Origin: Oscillospiraceae bacterium | GTDB taxonomy: Bacteria > Bacillota > Clostridia > Oscillospirales > Oscillospiraceae | Length of the DNA stretch: 58,525 nucleotides | Assembly (NCBI GenBank): GCA_017506735.1 | Contig: JAFVMW010000051.1 | Span: 1 to 58,525, forward strand | Direction of reading: 5' to 3' | Shown here: positions 8,461 to 16,272 of the stretch, piece by piece | How the letters are laid out: every line of letters starts with the position of its first letter | How positions within the stretch are numbered: position 1 is the first letter of the stretch | The notes under the pieces: generated by a model | Seen by the model: the letters and a program-made list of their open reading frames with translations, nothing else | Database searches by the model: none | Told to the model about the DNA's origin: nothing | Made by a program: the position numbers and the translations under genes

Positions 8461-8635
8461 AGGCGGATTGTGCAAAGAGGAAGAATTCTCCGTTTGCAAC
8501 AAAAGGGGCTTTTCACCGGGGGCAAAAACAATGATTTCGGTATCCAAACTGGTGAAAAATACCATCTCCGGGGGCCTGTTTTGGAAAAATGCACAAAAAA
8601 CCGGAATGGGGAAAGGGGCGAAACGGAAAAGCTCC

Positions 8636-8664
8636 TTGCGCCGGGGAAAGGTGTGTGGTATAGT
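8636..8664 (+). promoter_or_regulatory. promoter of the YesL-family gene
   Basis: TTGCGC (8636-8641), 17-bp spacer, TATAGT (8659-8664), 36 bases before the start codon. Confidence 0.7.
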
Positions 8665-8700
8665 AACCGGGAAGTGTGCGTAACCAAGGAGGAAACTGTT

Positions 8701-9327
8701 ATGGAAAACTATTTTGATCCGGATTCCTGGATCATGGTAAAGGTGTCGGAATTCGGCGACCTGATCATTGCCAATGTGCTGTGGCTACTCACATCCCTGC
8801 CCATCATTACTCTGGGTGCGTCTACCGCAGCGCTGTACAGCGTGGTCCGCACCCCCGGCGAGCGCCGGTATTCCGCCTCTGTGCTGAAAAACTATTTCCG
8901 GGCCTTCCGGAAGAATTTCAAACAGGGGACCGTTACCTTCCTGCTGCTGCTCCTGCCCGGGGCCCTGGCGGCGGTGAACCTGTTCCTGCTGCTGGCAGGA
9001 ATGCTGGATGACGGCATGATCCGCTATGTGATCTGCGCCATTCCGGTGGTGCTGTTTCTGTTCCTGTGGAGCTATGTGTTTCCGCTGATGGCCCGGTTTG
9101 AAAATACGGTGAAGAAGACGCTGGTCAATGCGGTGCTGCTGTCGGTGGCCCATCTGCCCACCACCGTTCTGGTGACGCTCATCAATCTGATCCCCCTGGG
9201 GGTGCTGCTGTTTTTTACCGACTGGTTCTTTGGCTATGTGATATTGTGGATTCTGTTCGGCTTTGCCGCCATCGCAAAGGTCAATACCCTTCTGCTGGAA
9301 CGGGTATTCCGGCGGTATGAAAACTGA
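8701..9327 (+). CDS. YesL family (DUF624) membrane protein
   Basis: A 208-residue protein with about five transmembrane helices. The N-terminal ENYFDPDSWIMVKVSEFGDL and LLTSLPIITLGASTAALY patterns are diagnostic of DUF624/YesL. These proteins are often encoded beside carbohydrate ABC importers and glycan hydrolases, but no activity is known. AAGGAGG lies upstream of the start at 8701. It stands alone between its own promoter and a terminator. Its proximity to the catabolic block is suggestive only. Confidence 0.88.
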   Translation: MENYFDPDSWIMVKVSEFGDLIIANVLWLLTSLPIITLGASTAALYSVVRTPGERRYSASVLKNYFRAFRKNFKQGTVTFLLLLLPGALAAVNLFLLLAGMLDDGMIRYVICAIPVVLFLFLWSYVFPLMARFENTVKKTLVNAVLLSVAHLPTTVLVTLINLIPLGVLLFFTDWFFGYVILWILFGFAAIAKVNTLLLERVFRRYEN

Positions 9328-9335
9328 AAAATGAT

Positions 9336-9374
9336 CCGGGTCTGACCGTGCAAAGGGTCAGACCCGGTTTTTTA
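9336..9374. terminator. terminator between convergent YesL and lacI genes
   Basis: A 12-bp stem (9336-9347 with 9356-9367) is followed on the plus strand by a T-run that overlaps the last codons of the LacI gene. It terminates the plus-strand gene and may also serve the minus strand. Confidence 0.85.
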
Positions 9375-10448
9375 CTTTTTGACAGGGCCGGTGGAGCCCC
9401 GGGTGATCAGCCGGGGGGAGTACTCGATCTTTTTCACCAGCATATGCATGGATGCGTCCTCGGGCATGATCCGGGCGGGAGAGTCCGGGTTGATCAGCAT
9501 ATCCACCGCAGCGTGGCACAGAAGCCGCAGATGATGCTCAATGGTGGTCAGGCCGGGGCTGCAGATCCGGGAGAGAAAAATATTGTCGAAGCTGCATACG
9601 GAAACATCCTCAGGCACCCGAACCCCTGCTTCGGAAAGGACGGTCAGAATGCCCAGAGCGGTCATGTCGTTGACTGCGATCAGCGCAGTGGCCTGGTAGG
9701 AGCCGGACAGGAACTGCTTTGCCAGCATCCGGCCGATGGTATATTCATAAGAGCCGTTGCTCTGCCGCAGATCCTGCTCCTGAAGGTCGGAAATCAGAAG
9801 CTCCAGATTATCTTCGATGAGGTGGACGGCCATCTGCCGGCGGATGCCCTCCAGCCGCTGGGAACGGGCCATGGTGAGCCGGTTCAGGGGCGTGGAGAGA
9901 AAGGCGATGTGCCGGTGGCCCAGCTGATACAGGTGGTCGGTCAGCAGGGCGCCTGCGTCAATGTTGTTCAGACCCACGGAGCAGACCGCCAGATTCTCCT
10001 GCTTCTCACCGATGATCACCGTGGGGACGGTGGCGCTGATCTGCTCCACCAGCTCCGGGATACTGGGCAGGAAGGCGTAGACGATGCCTGCCACCCGCTC
10101 GTTGACATGATGCTCCAGATAGTACCGCTCCATCTCCACGCTTCGGAAGGTGTTGCAGAGCATGACGTAGCAGCCTCTGGTCTGGGCGTACTCCTCGATG
10201 TGCTGGACAAGCTCAGGGTAGTAGGGATTCTCCATGGTGGGGGTGAACACCAGAAGCATGGAGGGGATGACCTTTTCCCGTTTTTTCCGCTGGGGCAGGA
10301 CATAGCCCAGTTCCTTGGCCACGGCATGGACCCGATCTTTGGTTTCCTGACTGAAGGAGATCTTTTCGTTGCCGTTGAGGATCAGGGAAACGGCAGCCTG
10401 AGATACGCCGGCGGCGCGGGCAACGTCGCTGGAAGTCACTTTTTTCAT
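9372..10448 (-). CDS. LacI family transcriptional regulator
   Basis: A 358-residue regulator. Residues 1-50 form the LacI helix-turn-helix (VTSSDVARAAGVSQAAVSLILNG recognisable in two parts) with the hinge helix. Residues about 60-345 are a periplasmic-binding-protein-like sensor domain with the NPYYPELVQHIE pattern. It is transcribed divergently from the PfkB/HpcH/dehydrogenase operon across a 219-bp gap and most likely represses that operon, and perhaps the larger catabolic block. The effector is probably a sugar or sugar acid from the pathway. GGAGG precedes the start. Confidence 0.93.
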   Translation of the reverse strand: MKKVTSSDVARAAGVSQAAVSLILNGNEKISFSQETKDRVHAVAKELGYVLPQRKKREKVIPSMLLVFTPTMENPYYPELVQHIEEYAQTRGCYVMLCNTFRSVEMERYYLEHHVNERVAGIVYAFLPSIPELVEQISATVPTVIIGEKQENLAVCSVGLNNIDAGALLTDHLYQLGHRHIAFLSTPLNRLTMARSQRLEGIRRQMAVHLIEDNLELLISDLQEQDLRQSNGSYEYTIGRMLAKQFLSGSYQATALIAVNDMTALGILTVLSEAGVRVPEDVSVCSFDNIFLSRICSPGLTTIEHHLRLLCHAAVDMLINPDSPARIMPEDASMHMLVKKIEYSPRLITRGSTGPVKK

Positions 10449-10499
10449 GAACCGAAATCCTCCCTGGAATTGATTTTGGTGTAGCTAATATATATTTAT

Positions 10500-10529
10500 A
10501 TTATAATGCACGCAATGGGGATTTGTCAA
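10500..10529 (-). promoter_or_regulatory. promoter of the LacI regulator
   Basis: Minus-strand TTGACA (10529-10524) and TATAAT (10505-10500) with an 18-bp spacer, about 50 bases before the start codon. Confidence 0.8.
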
Positions 10530-10581
10530 ATAATACTAATATCTATATGCTTTTTTTTGCAGGTTTTCGAAGGGGAAAACC

Positions 10582-10610
10582 TTGACAGTGTGTTTTTTCT
10601 CCGATATACT
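10582..10610 (+). promoter_or_regulatory. promoter of the PfkB-HpcH-dehydrogenase operon
   Basis: TTGACA (10582-10587), 17-bp spacer, TATACT (10605-10610). A near-consensus promoter opposite the regulator gene suggests a unit that is strong when de-repressed. Confidence 0.88.
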
Positions 10611-10667
10611 AAGACCAGAAAGCAATGAAGAAACTGTGAAATATTAGTGATAAAGTGTGGTTATAAA

Positions 10668-11687
10668 ATGATAAATTCCGTACAGAATGAAGCCCTGCAG
10701 TCTGGGACCGGGAAGTCTGCGCGGCTGCTTGCATTGGGCGAACTGCTCATTGATATGATCCCGGGCAGCGAGGGTATGCTGATCCGTCAGGCAGGCCCTG
10801 TGATCAAGACCGCCAGTGGCTCCGCCGGTATCGTGGCCTGTGCCATGGCCATGCTGGGCGGCAACGGCGGCTTCATCGGCCGCATCGGCCGGGACAGCCT
10901 CAGCGTCCTGGCGCGGGATACGCTGCAGGAATACGGCGTGGATATGTCCCATGTGGCGGTATCCGACGAAGGCCAGCTGGGCCTTGCATTCCTGGAATAT
11001 ACGGACAGCGGCCGGAACTACCAGTACTACCGTACCAACTCTGTGGGCAGCCTGCTGAGCCCGGAGGAGCTGGATGAAGCCTACATCGCCAGTGCCTTCG
11101 CGGTCCACTATCCCGGTATGCTGCTGGAGCTGACCCCACAGATGCGCCAGTCCTGCCTCCGCATGGTGGAGATTGCCCACCGGAACGGCGTGCTTGTGTC
11201 CTTTGACCCGAACATCCGCAGAGAGATCGCCGCCAATGCCGAAGCCCGTGCCCGGCTGTGCGATGCCATGTCCACCGCCGATATCGTAGCCCCCACACTG
11301 GAGGAGGGCCGGATGATCACCGGCAAGGAATCCATAGCAGATGTACTCCGTGCCATCCACGCCATGGGCCCGAAGATCGTTGCCCTGACTCGGGACAAGG
11401 ACGGCGCTGTGATCAGCGACGGCACCCAGGTGGCTGTGGCCCACGGCATCAGCATTCAGGCCGTCGATCCCACCGGCGCAGGTGACAGCTTTGCCGCTGC
11501 GCTGTGCGTCGGCGTTCAGGAAAAGATGCCCATTGACCGGCTGGCCTGCTTCTGCAACTGCACCGGCAGCTTTGTCTGCACCAAAAAGGGCGCCGTCGGC
11601 ATGGCCCTGCCCACCCGAGCAGAGGTGGAGGAAATGATGGCCTCCGGCGTCTGCACCGTGGAACTGACCACCCTGGAAGAAATGTAA
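10668..11687 (+). CDS. PfkB family carbohydrate kinase (KDG-kinase-like)
   Basis: A 339-residue cytoplasmic ribokinase-family enzyme. The N-terminal LGELLIDMIPG and GSAGIVACAMAMLGG segments bind sugar. The C-terminal DPTGAGDSFAAA holds the anion hole and catalytic Asp. It phosphorylates a sugar, keto-sugar acid or nucleoside; the adjacent 2-keto-acid aldolase favours a 2-keto-3-deoxy acid, but fructose-type substrates remain possible. The ATG at 10668 is preferred although its ribosome site is weak; a GTG at 10647 is an alternative. Confidence 0.87.
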   Translation: MINSVQNEALQSGTGKSARLLALGELLIDMIPGSEGMLIRQAGPVIKTASGSAGIVACAMAMLGGNGGFIGRIGRDSLSVLARDTLQEYGVDMSHVAVSDEGQLGLAFLEYTDSGRNYQYYRTNSVGSLLSPEELDEAYIASAFAVHYPGMLLELTPQMRQSCLRMVEIAHRNGVLVSFDPNIRREIAANAEARARLCDAMSTADIVAPTLEEGRMITGKESIADVLRAIHAMGPKIVALTRDKDGAVISDGTQVAVAHGISIQAVDPTGAGDSFAAALCVGVQEKMPIDRLACFCNCTGSFVCTKKGAVGMALPTRAEVEEMMASGVCTVELTTLEEM

Positions 11688-11697
11688 TCCATCACCG

Positions 11698-11722
11698 GAA
11701 AGGGGCTCGCTGAGTCCCTTTC
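11698..11722 (+). other. intercistronic hairpin without U-tract
   Basis: A 7-bp stem (GAAAGGG with CCCTTTC) extended by an inner CTC/GAG pair lies between the kinase and aldolase genes. No T-run follows, so mRNA processing or stability is more likely than termination. Confidence 0.55.
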
Positions 11723-11750
11723 TGCTGTGAATCAAGAAAGGAAACTGATT

Positions 11751-12506
11751 ATGTCTAATCTGAAAGAACGTCTGAGAAACGGCGAACAGGTTCTGGGCAC
11801 CATGGTGACCACCTTCGCCTCCCCCGATATCGCCAAGATCATCCAGGCCTGCGGCTTCGATTTTATGATCGTGGACTGCGAGCATGGCTCCTTCACCACC
11901 CGTGAGGTCGCCAACATCATCGCCGTTGCCCGGGGCATCGGAATGCCCACGCTGGTCCGCATTCCCGAGATGCGCCGTGAGCACGCCCTGAAGTTCATGG
12001 AGATGGGTGCCAGCGGTCTGCTGCTGCCCAACACCGAGTCTGCCGAGCAGGCCAAGATGCTGGTGGACTGCACCAAGTACGCCCCTCTGGGCCACCGGGG
12101 TGTTTCCCTGTCCCGTCCCCACACCGATTTCGCCAAGGTCAGCGGCGCTACCTATATGCCCAAGGCCAATGACGAGACCATTCTGATGTGCCAGATCGAG
12201 TCCCGGAAGGGCGTTGAGAACGTTGAGGAGATCATCGCTGTGGAGGGCATCGACGTTGCCTTCATCGGCCCCAACGACATGACCCAGGACTATGGCATTC
12301 TGGGCCAGTTTGAGCATCCCGAGATCGTTGCCGCCTTCGAGCGGATTATTGCCGCCGCACAGGCCAACGGCAAGTGGGCCGGCGCGCACTTCGGCGGTGC
12401 CGCACCTCTGAAGCCCTGGCTGAAAAAGGGTATGCAGATCAATATGTGGAACAGCGACAACGGCCTGCTGGCTCTGGGCGCTGCCGCCATCACCGAGCTG
12501 CGCTGA
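11751..12506 (+). CDS. HpcH/HpaI family class II 2-keto acid aldolase
   Basis: A 251-residue TIM-barrel enzyme of the HpcH/HpaI family: catalytic His region DCEHGSF, substrate Arg in TLVRIPE, metal Glu in QIESRKGVENVEEI and metal Asp in GPNDM. The family cleaves 2-keto-3-deoxy acids to pyruvate and an aldehyde, for example 2-keto-3-deoxyglucarate to pyruvate plus tartronate semialdehyde. The dehydrogenase that follows 14 bases later would suit reduction of such a three-carbon product. AAAGGAAA lies upstream of the ATG at 11751; an in-frame start at 11727 is less likely. Confidence 0.92.
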   Translation: MSNLKERLRNGEQVLGTMVTTFASPDIAKIIQACGFDFMIVDCEHGSFTTREVANIIAVARGIGMPTLVRIPEMRREHALKFMEMGASGLLLPNTESAEQAKMLVDCTKYAPLGHRGVSLSRPHTDFAKVSGATYMPKANDETILMCQIESRKGVENVEEIIAVEGIDVAFIGPNDMTQDYGILGQFEHPEIVAAFERIIAAAQANGKWAGAHFGGAAPLKPWLKKGMQINMWNSDNGLLALGAAAITELR

Positions 12507-12520
12507 AAGGAGATCAAACC

Positions 12521-13477
12521 ATGAAAATCGTTGTTCTGGACGGATATACCGAAAATCCCGGCGATCTGAGCTGGGAGGAGCTGGGCAAGCTGGGTGAGCT
12601 GACCGTGTACGACCGGACTGCCGAGGATCAGATCCTCAGCCGGATCGGTGACGCTGAGATCGTCATCACCAACAAGACCCCTCTGACCCGTGCCACCATG
12701 GACGCCTGCCCCAATATGCGCTACATCGCCGTTCTGGCCACCGGCTACAACGTGGTTGACGTTGCCGCTGCAAAGGAGAAGGGCATCCCCGTTTCCAATG
12801 TTCCCACCTACGGCACCGCTTCCGTGGGTCAGTTCGCCATTGCCATGCTGCTGGAGATCTGCCACCATGTGGCCCACCACAGCCAGACCGTCTTCGAGGG
12901 TAAGTGGAATTCCTGCGCTGACTGGTGCTACTGGGATTACCCCCTGATCGAGCTGGACGGCAAGACCATGGGCATCATCGGCTTCGGCCGAATTGGCCAG
13001 ACTACCGGCAAGATCGCCAAGGCCATGGGCATGGAGATCCTGGCTTACGATGCCTTCCCCTCTGAGTCCGGCAAGGCCATTGCCGAGTATGTGGATCTGG
13101 ACACCCTGCTGGGCAAGTCCGATGTGGTTGCCCTCCACTGCCCCCTGTTCCCCGAGACCCAGGGCATCATCAACAAGGACACCATCGCCAAGATGAAGGA
13201 CGGCGTGATCCTGCTGAACAACTCCCGGGGCCCCCTGATCGTGGAGCAGGACGTGGCCGACGCTCTGAACAGCGGCAAGATCTACGCCGCAGGTCTGGAC
13301 GTTGTTTCCACCGAGCCCATCAAGAATGACAACCCCCTGCTGAAGGCAAAGAACTGCTTCATCACCCCTCACATCTCCTGGGCACCCAAGGAGAGCCGCC
13401 AGCGGATCATGGACTGCACCGTGTCCAACGTGGCAGCCTTCCAGTCCGGCGCACCTGTGAATGTGGTCAACAAGTAA
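12521..13477 (+). CDS. D-2-hydroxyacid dehydrogenase (hydroxypyruvate reductase-like)
   Basis: A 318-residue NAD(P)-dependent enzyme of the D-isomer 2-hydroxyacid dehydrogenase family. It carries the Rossmann motif GIIGFGRIGQ (about residues 150-159), an NNSRG segment with the catalytic Arg, a downstream Glu in DVVSTEPI and the catalytic His in TPHISW. Hydroxypyruvate reductase/glycerate dehydrogenase enzymes have this layout. With the aldolase upstream it would convert a keto acid to D-glycerate, which the glycerate kinase at 39381-40622 could use. AAAGGAG precedes the ATG. Confidence 0.92.
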   Translation: MKIVVLDGYTENPGDLSWEELGKLGELTVYDRTAEDQILSRIGDAEIVITNKTPLTRATMDACPNMRYIAVLATGYNVVDVAAAKEKGIPVSNVPTYGTASVGQFAIAMLLEICHHVAHHSQTVFEGKWNSCADWCYWDYPLIELDGKTMGIIGFGRIGQTTGKIAKAMGMEILAYDAFPSESGKAIAEYVDLDTLLGKSDVVALHCPLFPETQGIINKDTIAKMKDGVILLNNSRGPLIVEQDVADALNSGKIYAAGLDVVSTEPIKNDNPLLKAKNCFITPHISWAPKESRQRIMDCTVSNVAAFQSGAPVNVVNK

Positions 13478-13484
13478 ATCCGTA

Positions 13485-13522
13485 TCCCCCTGCCGGGTGC
13501 TTCCCCGGCAGGGGGATTTTTT
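13485..13522 (+). terminator. intrinsic terminator of the PfkB-HpcH-dehydrogenase operon
   Basis: A perfect 13-bp GC-rich stem (13485-13497 with 13504-13516) is followed by six T. Confidence 0.95.
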
Positions 13523-13526
13523 GCGG

Positions 13527-13560
13527 AAAAAGCCTCCCGCGGAGAGCCGCGGGAGGCTTT
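13527..13560 (-). terminator. intrinsic terminator of the six-gene minus-strand operon
   Basis: A perfect 14-bp stem (13529-13542 with 13547-13560, loop AGAG) is followed on the minus strand by a U-run from the A-run at 13527-13531. It is placed just after the stop at 13571. Confidence 0.95.
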
Positions 13561-13570
13561 GCGTATGGAA

Positions 13571-14698
13571 TTACAGCTCCACGATCCTGCGCTGGGTGTG
13601 GGACTCCAGGGCGGCGGTGAGCAGACGGTGGCTCAGCTTGGCCTCATCGGGACGGAAGCAGCCGAAGGCGCAGGGCAGACCTCTCAGCTCGCTGACGAAG
13701 GCGGCGAACATCTGCAGCAGGGAGTCGGAGAAGCCGAACTCGAAAATGGAACCGGTGATCACGGGGAACTGGGTTCTCTGGCCGATGACCAGACGGGCCC
13801 AGGCCTGCTCCCGGCCAACGGCCTGGGTGTAGCGGATGGCGTTGGGATCGTCGGAGGTGAATTTGGCGCTCATGTTCAGGCCGTAGATCTCGTATTCCAC
13901 GGTATTGGTGCAGCCGGGGGCCATGCGCTTCATTTCCAGCTGCATGGGGAACACATCGCCGGCGGCGTTGGTGGTGCCGCACATGACCATGGCGTTGTCC
14001 CAGGTCTCGCAGGGAACCATGTTGCCATCCTGGTCGGGGCGCTCTTTGGCGATGTTTGCCAGATAAGCACTGACGGTCTTGGGCACAAAGCCCAGACGGA
14101 AGGGCAGATGCTGGGTGTGGATGCCCAGGTCGCCCATGCAGCCGTACTCGCCGTTGGCGGCCTTCATGCGCTTCCAGTTGATGGGCTTTTTCAGATCCAT
14201 GTCGGAGGAGTGCTTGATGGTGAACTTGGCCTCGATGATCTGGCCGAACTTGCCCTCCTCATACCACTTGACCATCTGCTGGACGGCGGGGTAGAAGGGG
14301 AATTCGCTGGCGCAGCGGACGAAGACATTGGGATTCTCCGCCATGGCGGCTTCAATCTGCTCCATGGCAGCCAGATCCATGCCGAAGGGCTTCTCGCCGA
14401 TCAGATGCTTGCCGGAGCGGATTACGTCGCAGTAGACCTTGGCGTGAAGATGATGGGGAACGGCGCAGTAGACCGCCTCGATCTCGGGGTTGCGAAGCAT
14501 TTCCTGGTAGTCGTGGTAGAAATACTTGGTGTCGGGAACCTGACGGAACCAGTTCAGGTTGTCATCGTTCAGGTCGCAGGCAGCCAGGATCACGGGGCGG
14601 GGCAGGTCGCCCAGCAGGTGGAGCCAGCGCATGGAAACACTGGCAAACTCTCGGCCCATGAGGCCGCAGCCGATGACGGCGAAATTCACATTCTTCAT
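13571..14698 (-). CDS. Gfo/Idh/MocA family oxidoreductase (first copy)
   Basis: A 375-residue NAD(P)-dependent sugar or cyclitol dehydrogenase. It has an N-terminal Rossmann domain (VIGCGLMGREFA, residues about 7-18), the conserved GEKPFGMD Lys/Pro segment near residue 100 and a C-terminal alpha/beta domain with GDLGIHTQHLPF carrying the catalytic His. Family members oxidise a ring hydroxyl to a ketone or the reverse. It is the last gene of the minus operon, 12 bases after the class III aminotransferase, so oxidation of a hydroxyl (or reduction of a keto group) may be paired with transamination. Confidence 0.9.
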   Translation of the reverse strand: MKNVNFAVIGCGLMGREFASVSMRWLHLLGDLPRPVILAACDLNDDNLNWFRQVPDTKYFYHDYQEMLRNPEIEAVYCAVPHHLHAKVYCDVIRSGKHLIGEKPFGMDLAAMEQIEAAMAENPNVFVRCASEFPFYPAVQQMVKWYEEGKFGQIIEAKFTIKHSSDMDLKKPINWKRMKAANGEYGCMGDLGIHTQHLPFRLGFVPKTVSAYLANIAKERPDQDGNMVPCETWDNAMVMCGTTNAAGDVFPMQLEMKRMAPGCTNTVEYEIYGLNMSAKFTSDDPNAIRYTQAVGREQAWARLVIGQRTQFPVITGSIFEFGFSDSLLQMFAAFVSELRGLPCAFGCFRPDEAKLSHRLLTAALESHTQRRIVEL

Positions 14699-14710
14699 AG
14701 CGGACGCTCC

Positions 14711-16255
14711 TTACTTGGCGGCAGTCTTGTTGAGGGCCAGGGCGAACAGCTTCAGCAGCTTGTCAGCCATGGTGGGGGTGGTGATCAGGGGCAGCTTGGT
14801 CAGCGCCACGGGGGGACAGTTGGGCTTGTAGGTCTGGGCACTGACATCCACGCACAGTTCCTTGTTCATGATGCCAGTGAACTTGACCGCATCCTCCACG
14901 GTGGCGAAGCAGATGGCGGTCATGTGGGCGTCGCCCTCCACGCCGATGCAGATCTCGGGATAATTCTTTGCCAGGGCAACGGTCTGATCGTGGTAGTACT
15001 TGCCGGATTCGGAGATGAAGGCTTCGTTGGCATTCAGGAACTCCATGGTGATCAGGTATGCCAGGCTTGCCAGCTCCTCCTGGCCGTTGGTGACCAGGGC
15101 GCCGAACTGGCTCAGGCTGTCGAAGGCGCCGCTGACCAGGATCTTGCTGGCAGGATACTCGCCGCCGGGGAAGCCCTTGCCCACGGAAACGAAATCGGGG
15201 CGGATGCCGTACTTCTTGAACAGGAAGCAGCCGTCATACCAGGCGCAGCTCTGGATCTCGTCGCAGAGGACGGGGGTATCGGTTTCCCGGCAGATGCGGT
15301 AGACCTCCTGCAGGTACTCCTCGGACAGGCGGATGCCGCCGTAGTTCATCAGGATGATCTCATGGCAGAAGCCTGCGGTCTTGTACTTGCCGGTATTGTA
15401 CTGCTGGGCAATTCTGCGGAAGCCTTCGGCATCGTTGATGGGCACGGAGACCACCTTGTAGATCTCACTGCCCTCGCAGGCGGCGTAGAAGCCGGGCCAC
15501 AGGCCACGGAGGGTCTGGGCCAGAACGGTGGTGCCGTGGTAGTTGCCGGTGATGCCGCCGGCGTTGTCGGCCATGATCAGGAACACGGGGGTGCGGCCCT
15601 CGTAGGGAGCCTTTGCGCCGTCCAGGCTGTAGAACCGGGACAGCATCATCTTCAGAGCGGCCTCGCAGGCCAGGGAGCCGGTTTCCAGATTGATGACGGA
15701 GGTCAGCACGCCGGGCTCCTTCTTTGCGATGATCTCATCCAGCCGGGGATCGGCGGGATCCATGGAGTTGACGCAGGCGATGAGCTTGCGCTCCAGGGTA
15801 CGGGTGATGAAACCGCGGGTGTTGTTGTGGGTGGCGTTCAGGATGCCCAGGGCCCGGGCGTTGTCGATGAGTCGGTAGCCGGGGAACTGGTGGCCCAGGG
15901 GGATCTGATAATGCTCGCTCTTGCCGGCGAAGTAGAGCTTGCCGCCCTCGCCAAGGCGGAACACGCCCTGGCCGCCCAGGGGAGCCATGTCGCTGTGCTG
16001 GGCTGCGCCGTAAGCGCCGGTGGGTGCGCCGGTCTCGGTGTTTTCAAAGGCAGGGATCAGGGACTGGCCCACCAGATCCATCAGCTCTTCCTGCCGCTGG
16101 GCAAAGGACTGGGGATAGAACTCCACCTTTTCGCTGGCGATGGCATAGAGCTCGTCGTAGGATCTGCCGCTGAGCAGGCTCTTGGCCCGGCACACGGAGG
16201 CAATGTAGCTTTCGCCCAGAAGGTCGATGAGGGAACGGGAAATGTTCTGAATCAT
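14711..16255 (-). CDS. class III PLP-dependent aminotransferase family protein
   Basis: A 514-residue PLP enzyme. The large domain contains NLETGSLACEAALKM (the usual cofactor phosphate site), VLCDEIQSCAWYDGCFLF with the PLP-ring Asp, and SVGKGFPGGEYPAS with the Schiff-base Lys K360. Compared with ornithine or GABA aminotransferases (about 400-450 residues) it has a long N-terminal region of about 90 residues. Class III enzymes move amino groups from omega-amino acids, amino sugars or amino cyclitols. Its operon with a sugar isomerase, kinase and aldolase suggests a carbohydrate amine rather than an amino acid substrate. That is inference. Confidence 0.85.
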   Translation of the reverse strand: MIQNISRSLIDLLGESYIASVCRAKSLLSGRSYDELYAIASEKVEFYPQSFAQRQEELMDLVGQSLIPAFENTETGAPTGAYGAAQHSDMAPLGGQGVFRLGEGGKLYFAGKSEHYQIPLGHQFPGYRLIDNARALGILNATHNNTRGFITRTLERKLIACVNSMDPADPRLDEIIAKKEPGVLTSVINLETGSLACEAALKMMLSRFYSLDGAKAPYEGRTPVFLIMADNAGGITGNYHGTTVLAQTLRGLWPGFYAACEGSEIYKVVSVPINDAEGFRRIAQQYNTGKYKTAGFCHEIILMNYGGIRLSEEYLQEVYRICRETDTPVLCDEIQSCAWYDGCFLFKKYGIRPDFVSVGKGFPGGEYPASKILVSGAFDSLSQFGALVTNGQEELASLAYLITMEFLNANEAFISESGKYYHDQTVALAKNYPEICIGVEGDAHMTAICFATVEDAVKFTGIMNKELCVDVSAQTYKPNCPPVALTKLPLITTPTMADKLLKLFALALNKTAAK

Positions 16256-16272
16256 ATCTGTTTCTCCTTATA

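Larger units (their letters stand above)
10485..10647. promoter_or_regulatory. candidate LacI half-sites (CTAATAT motif, three copies)
   Basis: CTAATAT occurs at 10485-10491 and 10536-10542, and inverted as ATATTAG at 10641-10647. The copies flank both promoters of the divergent region. LacI proteins usually bind near-palindromes of 14-18 bp, and no full palindrome is seen, so this is only a candidate. Confidence 0.3.
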
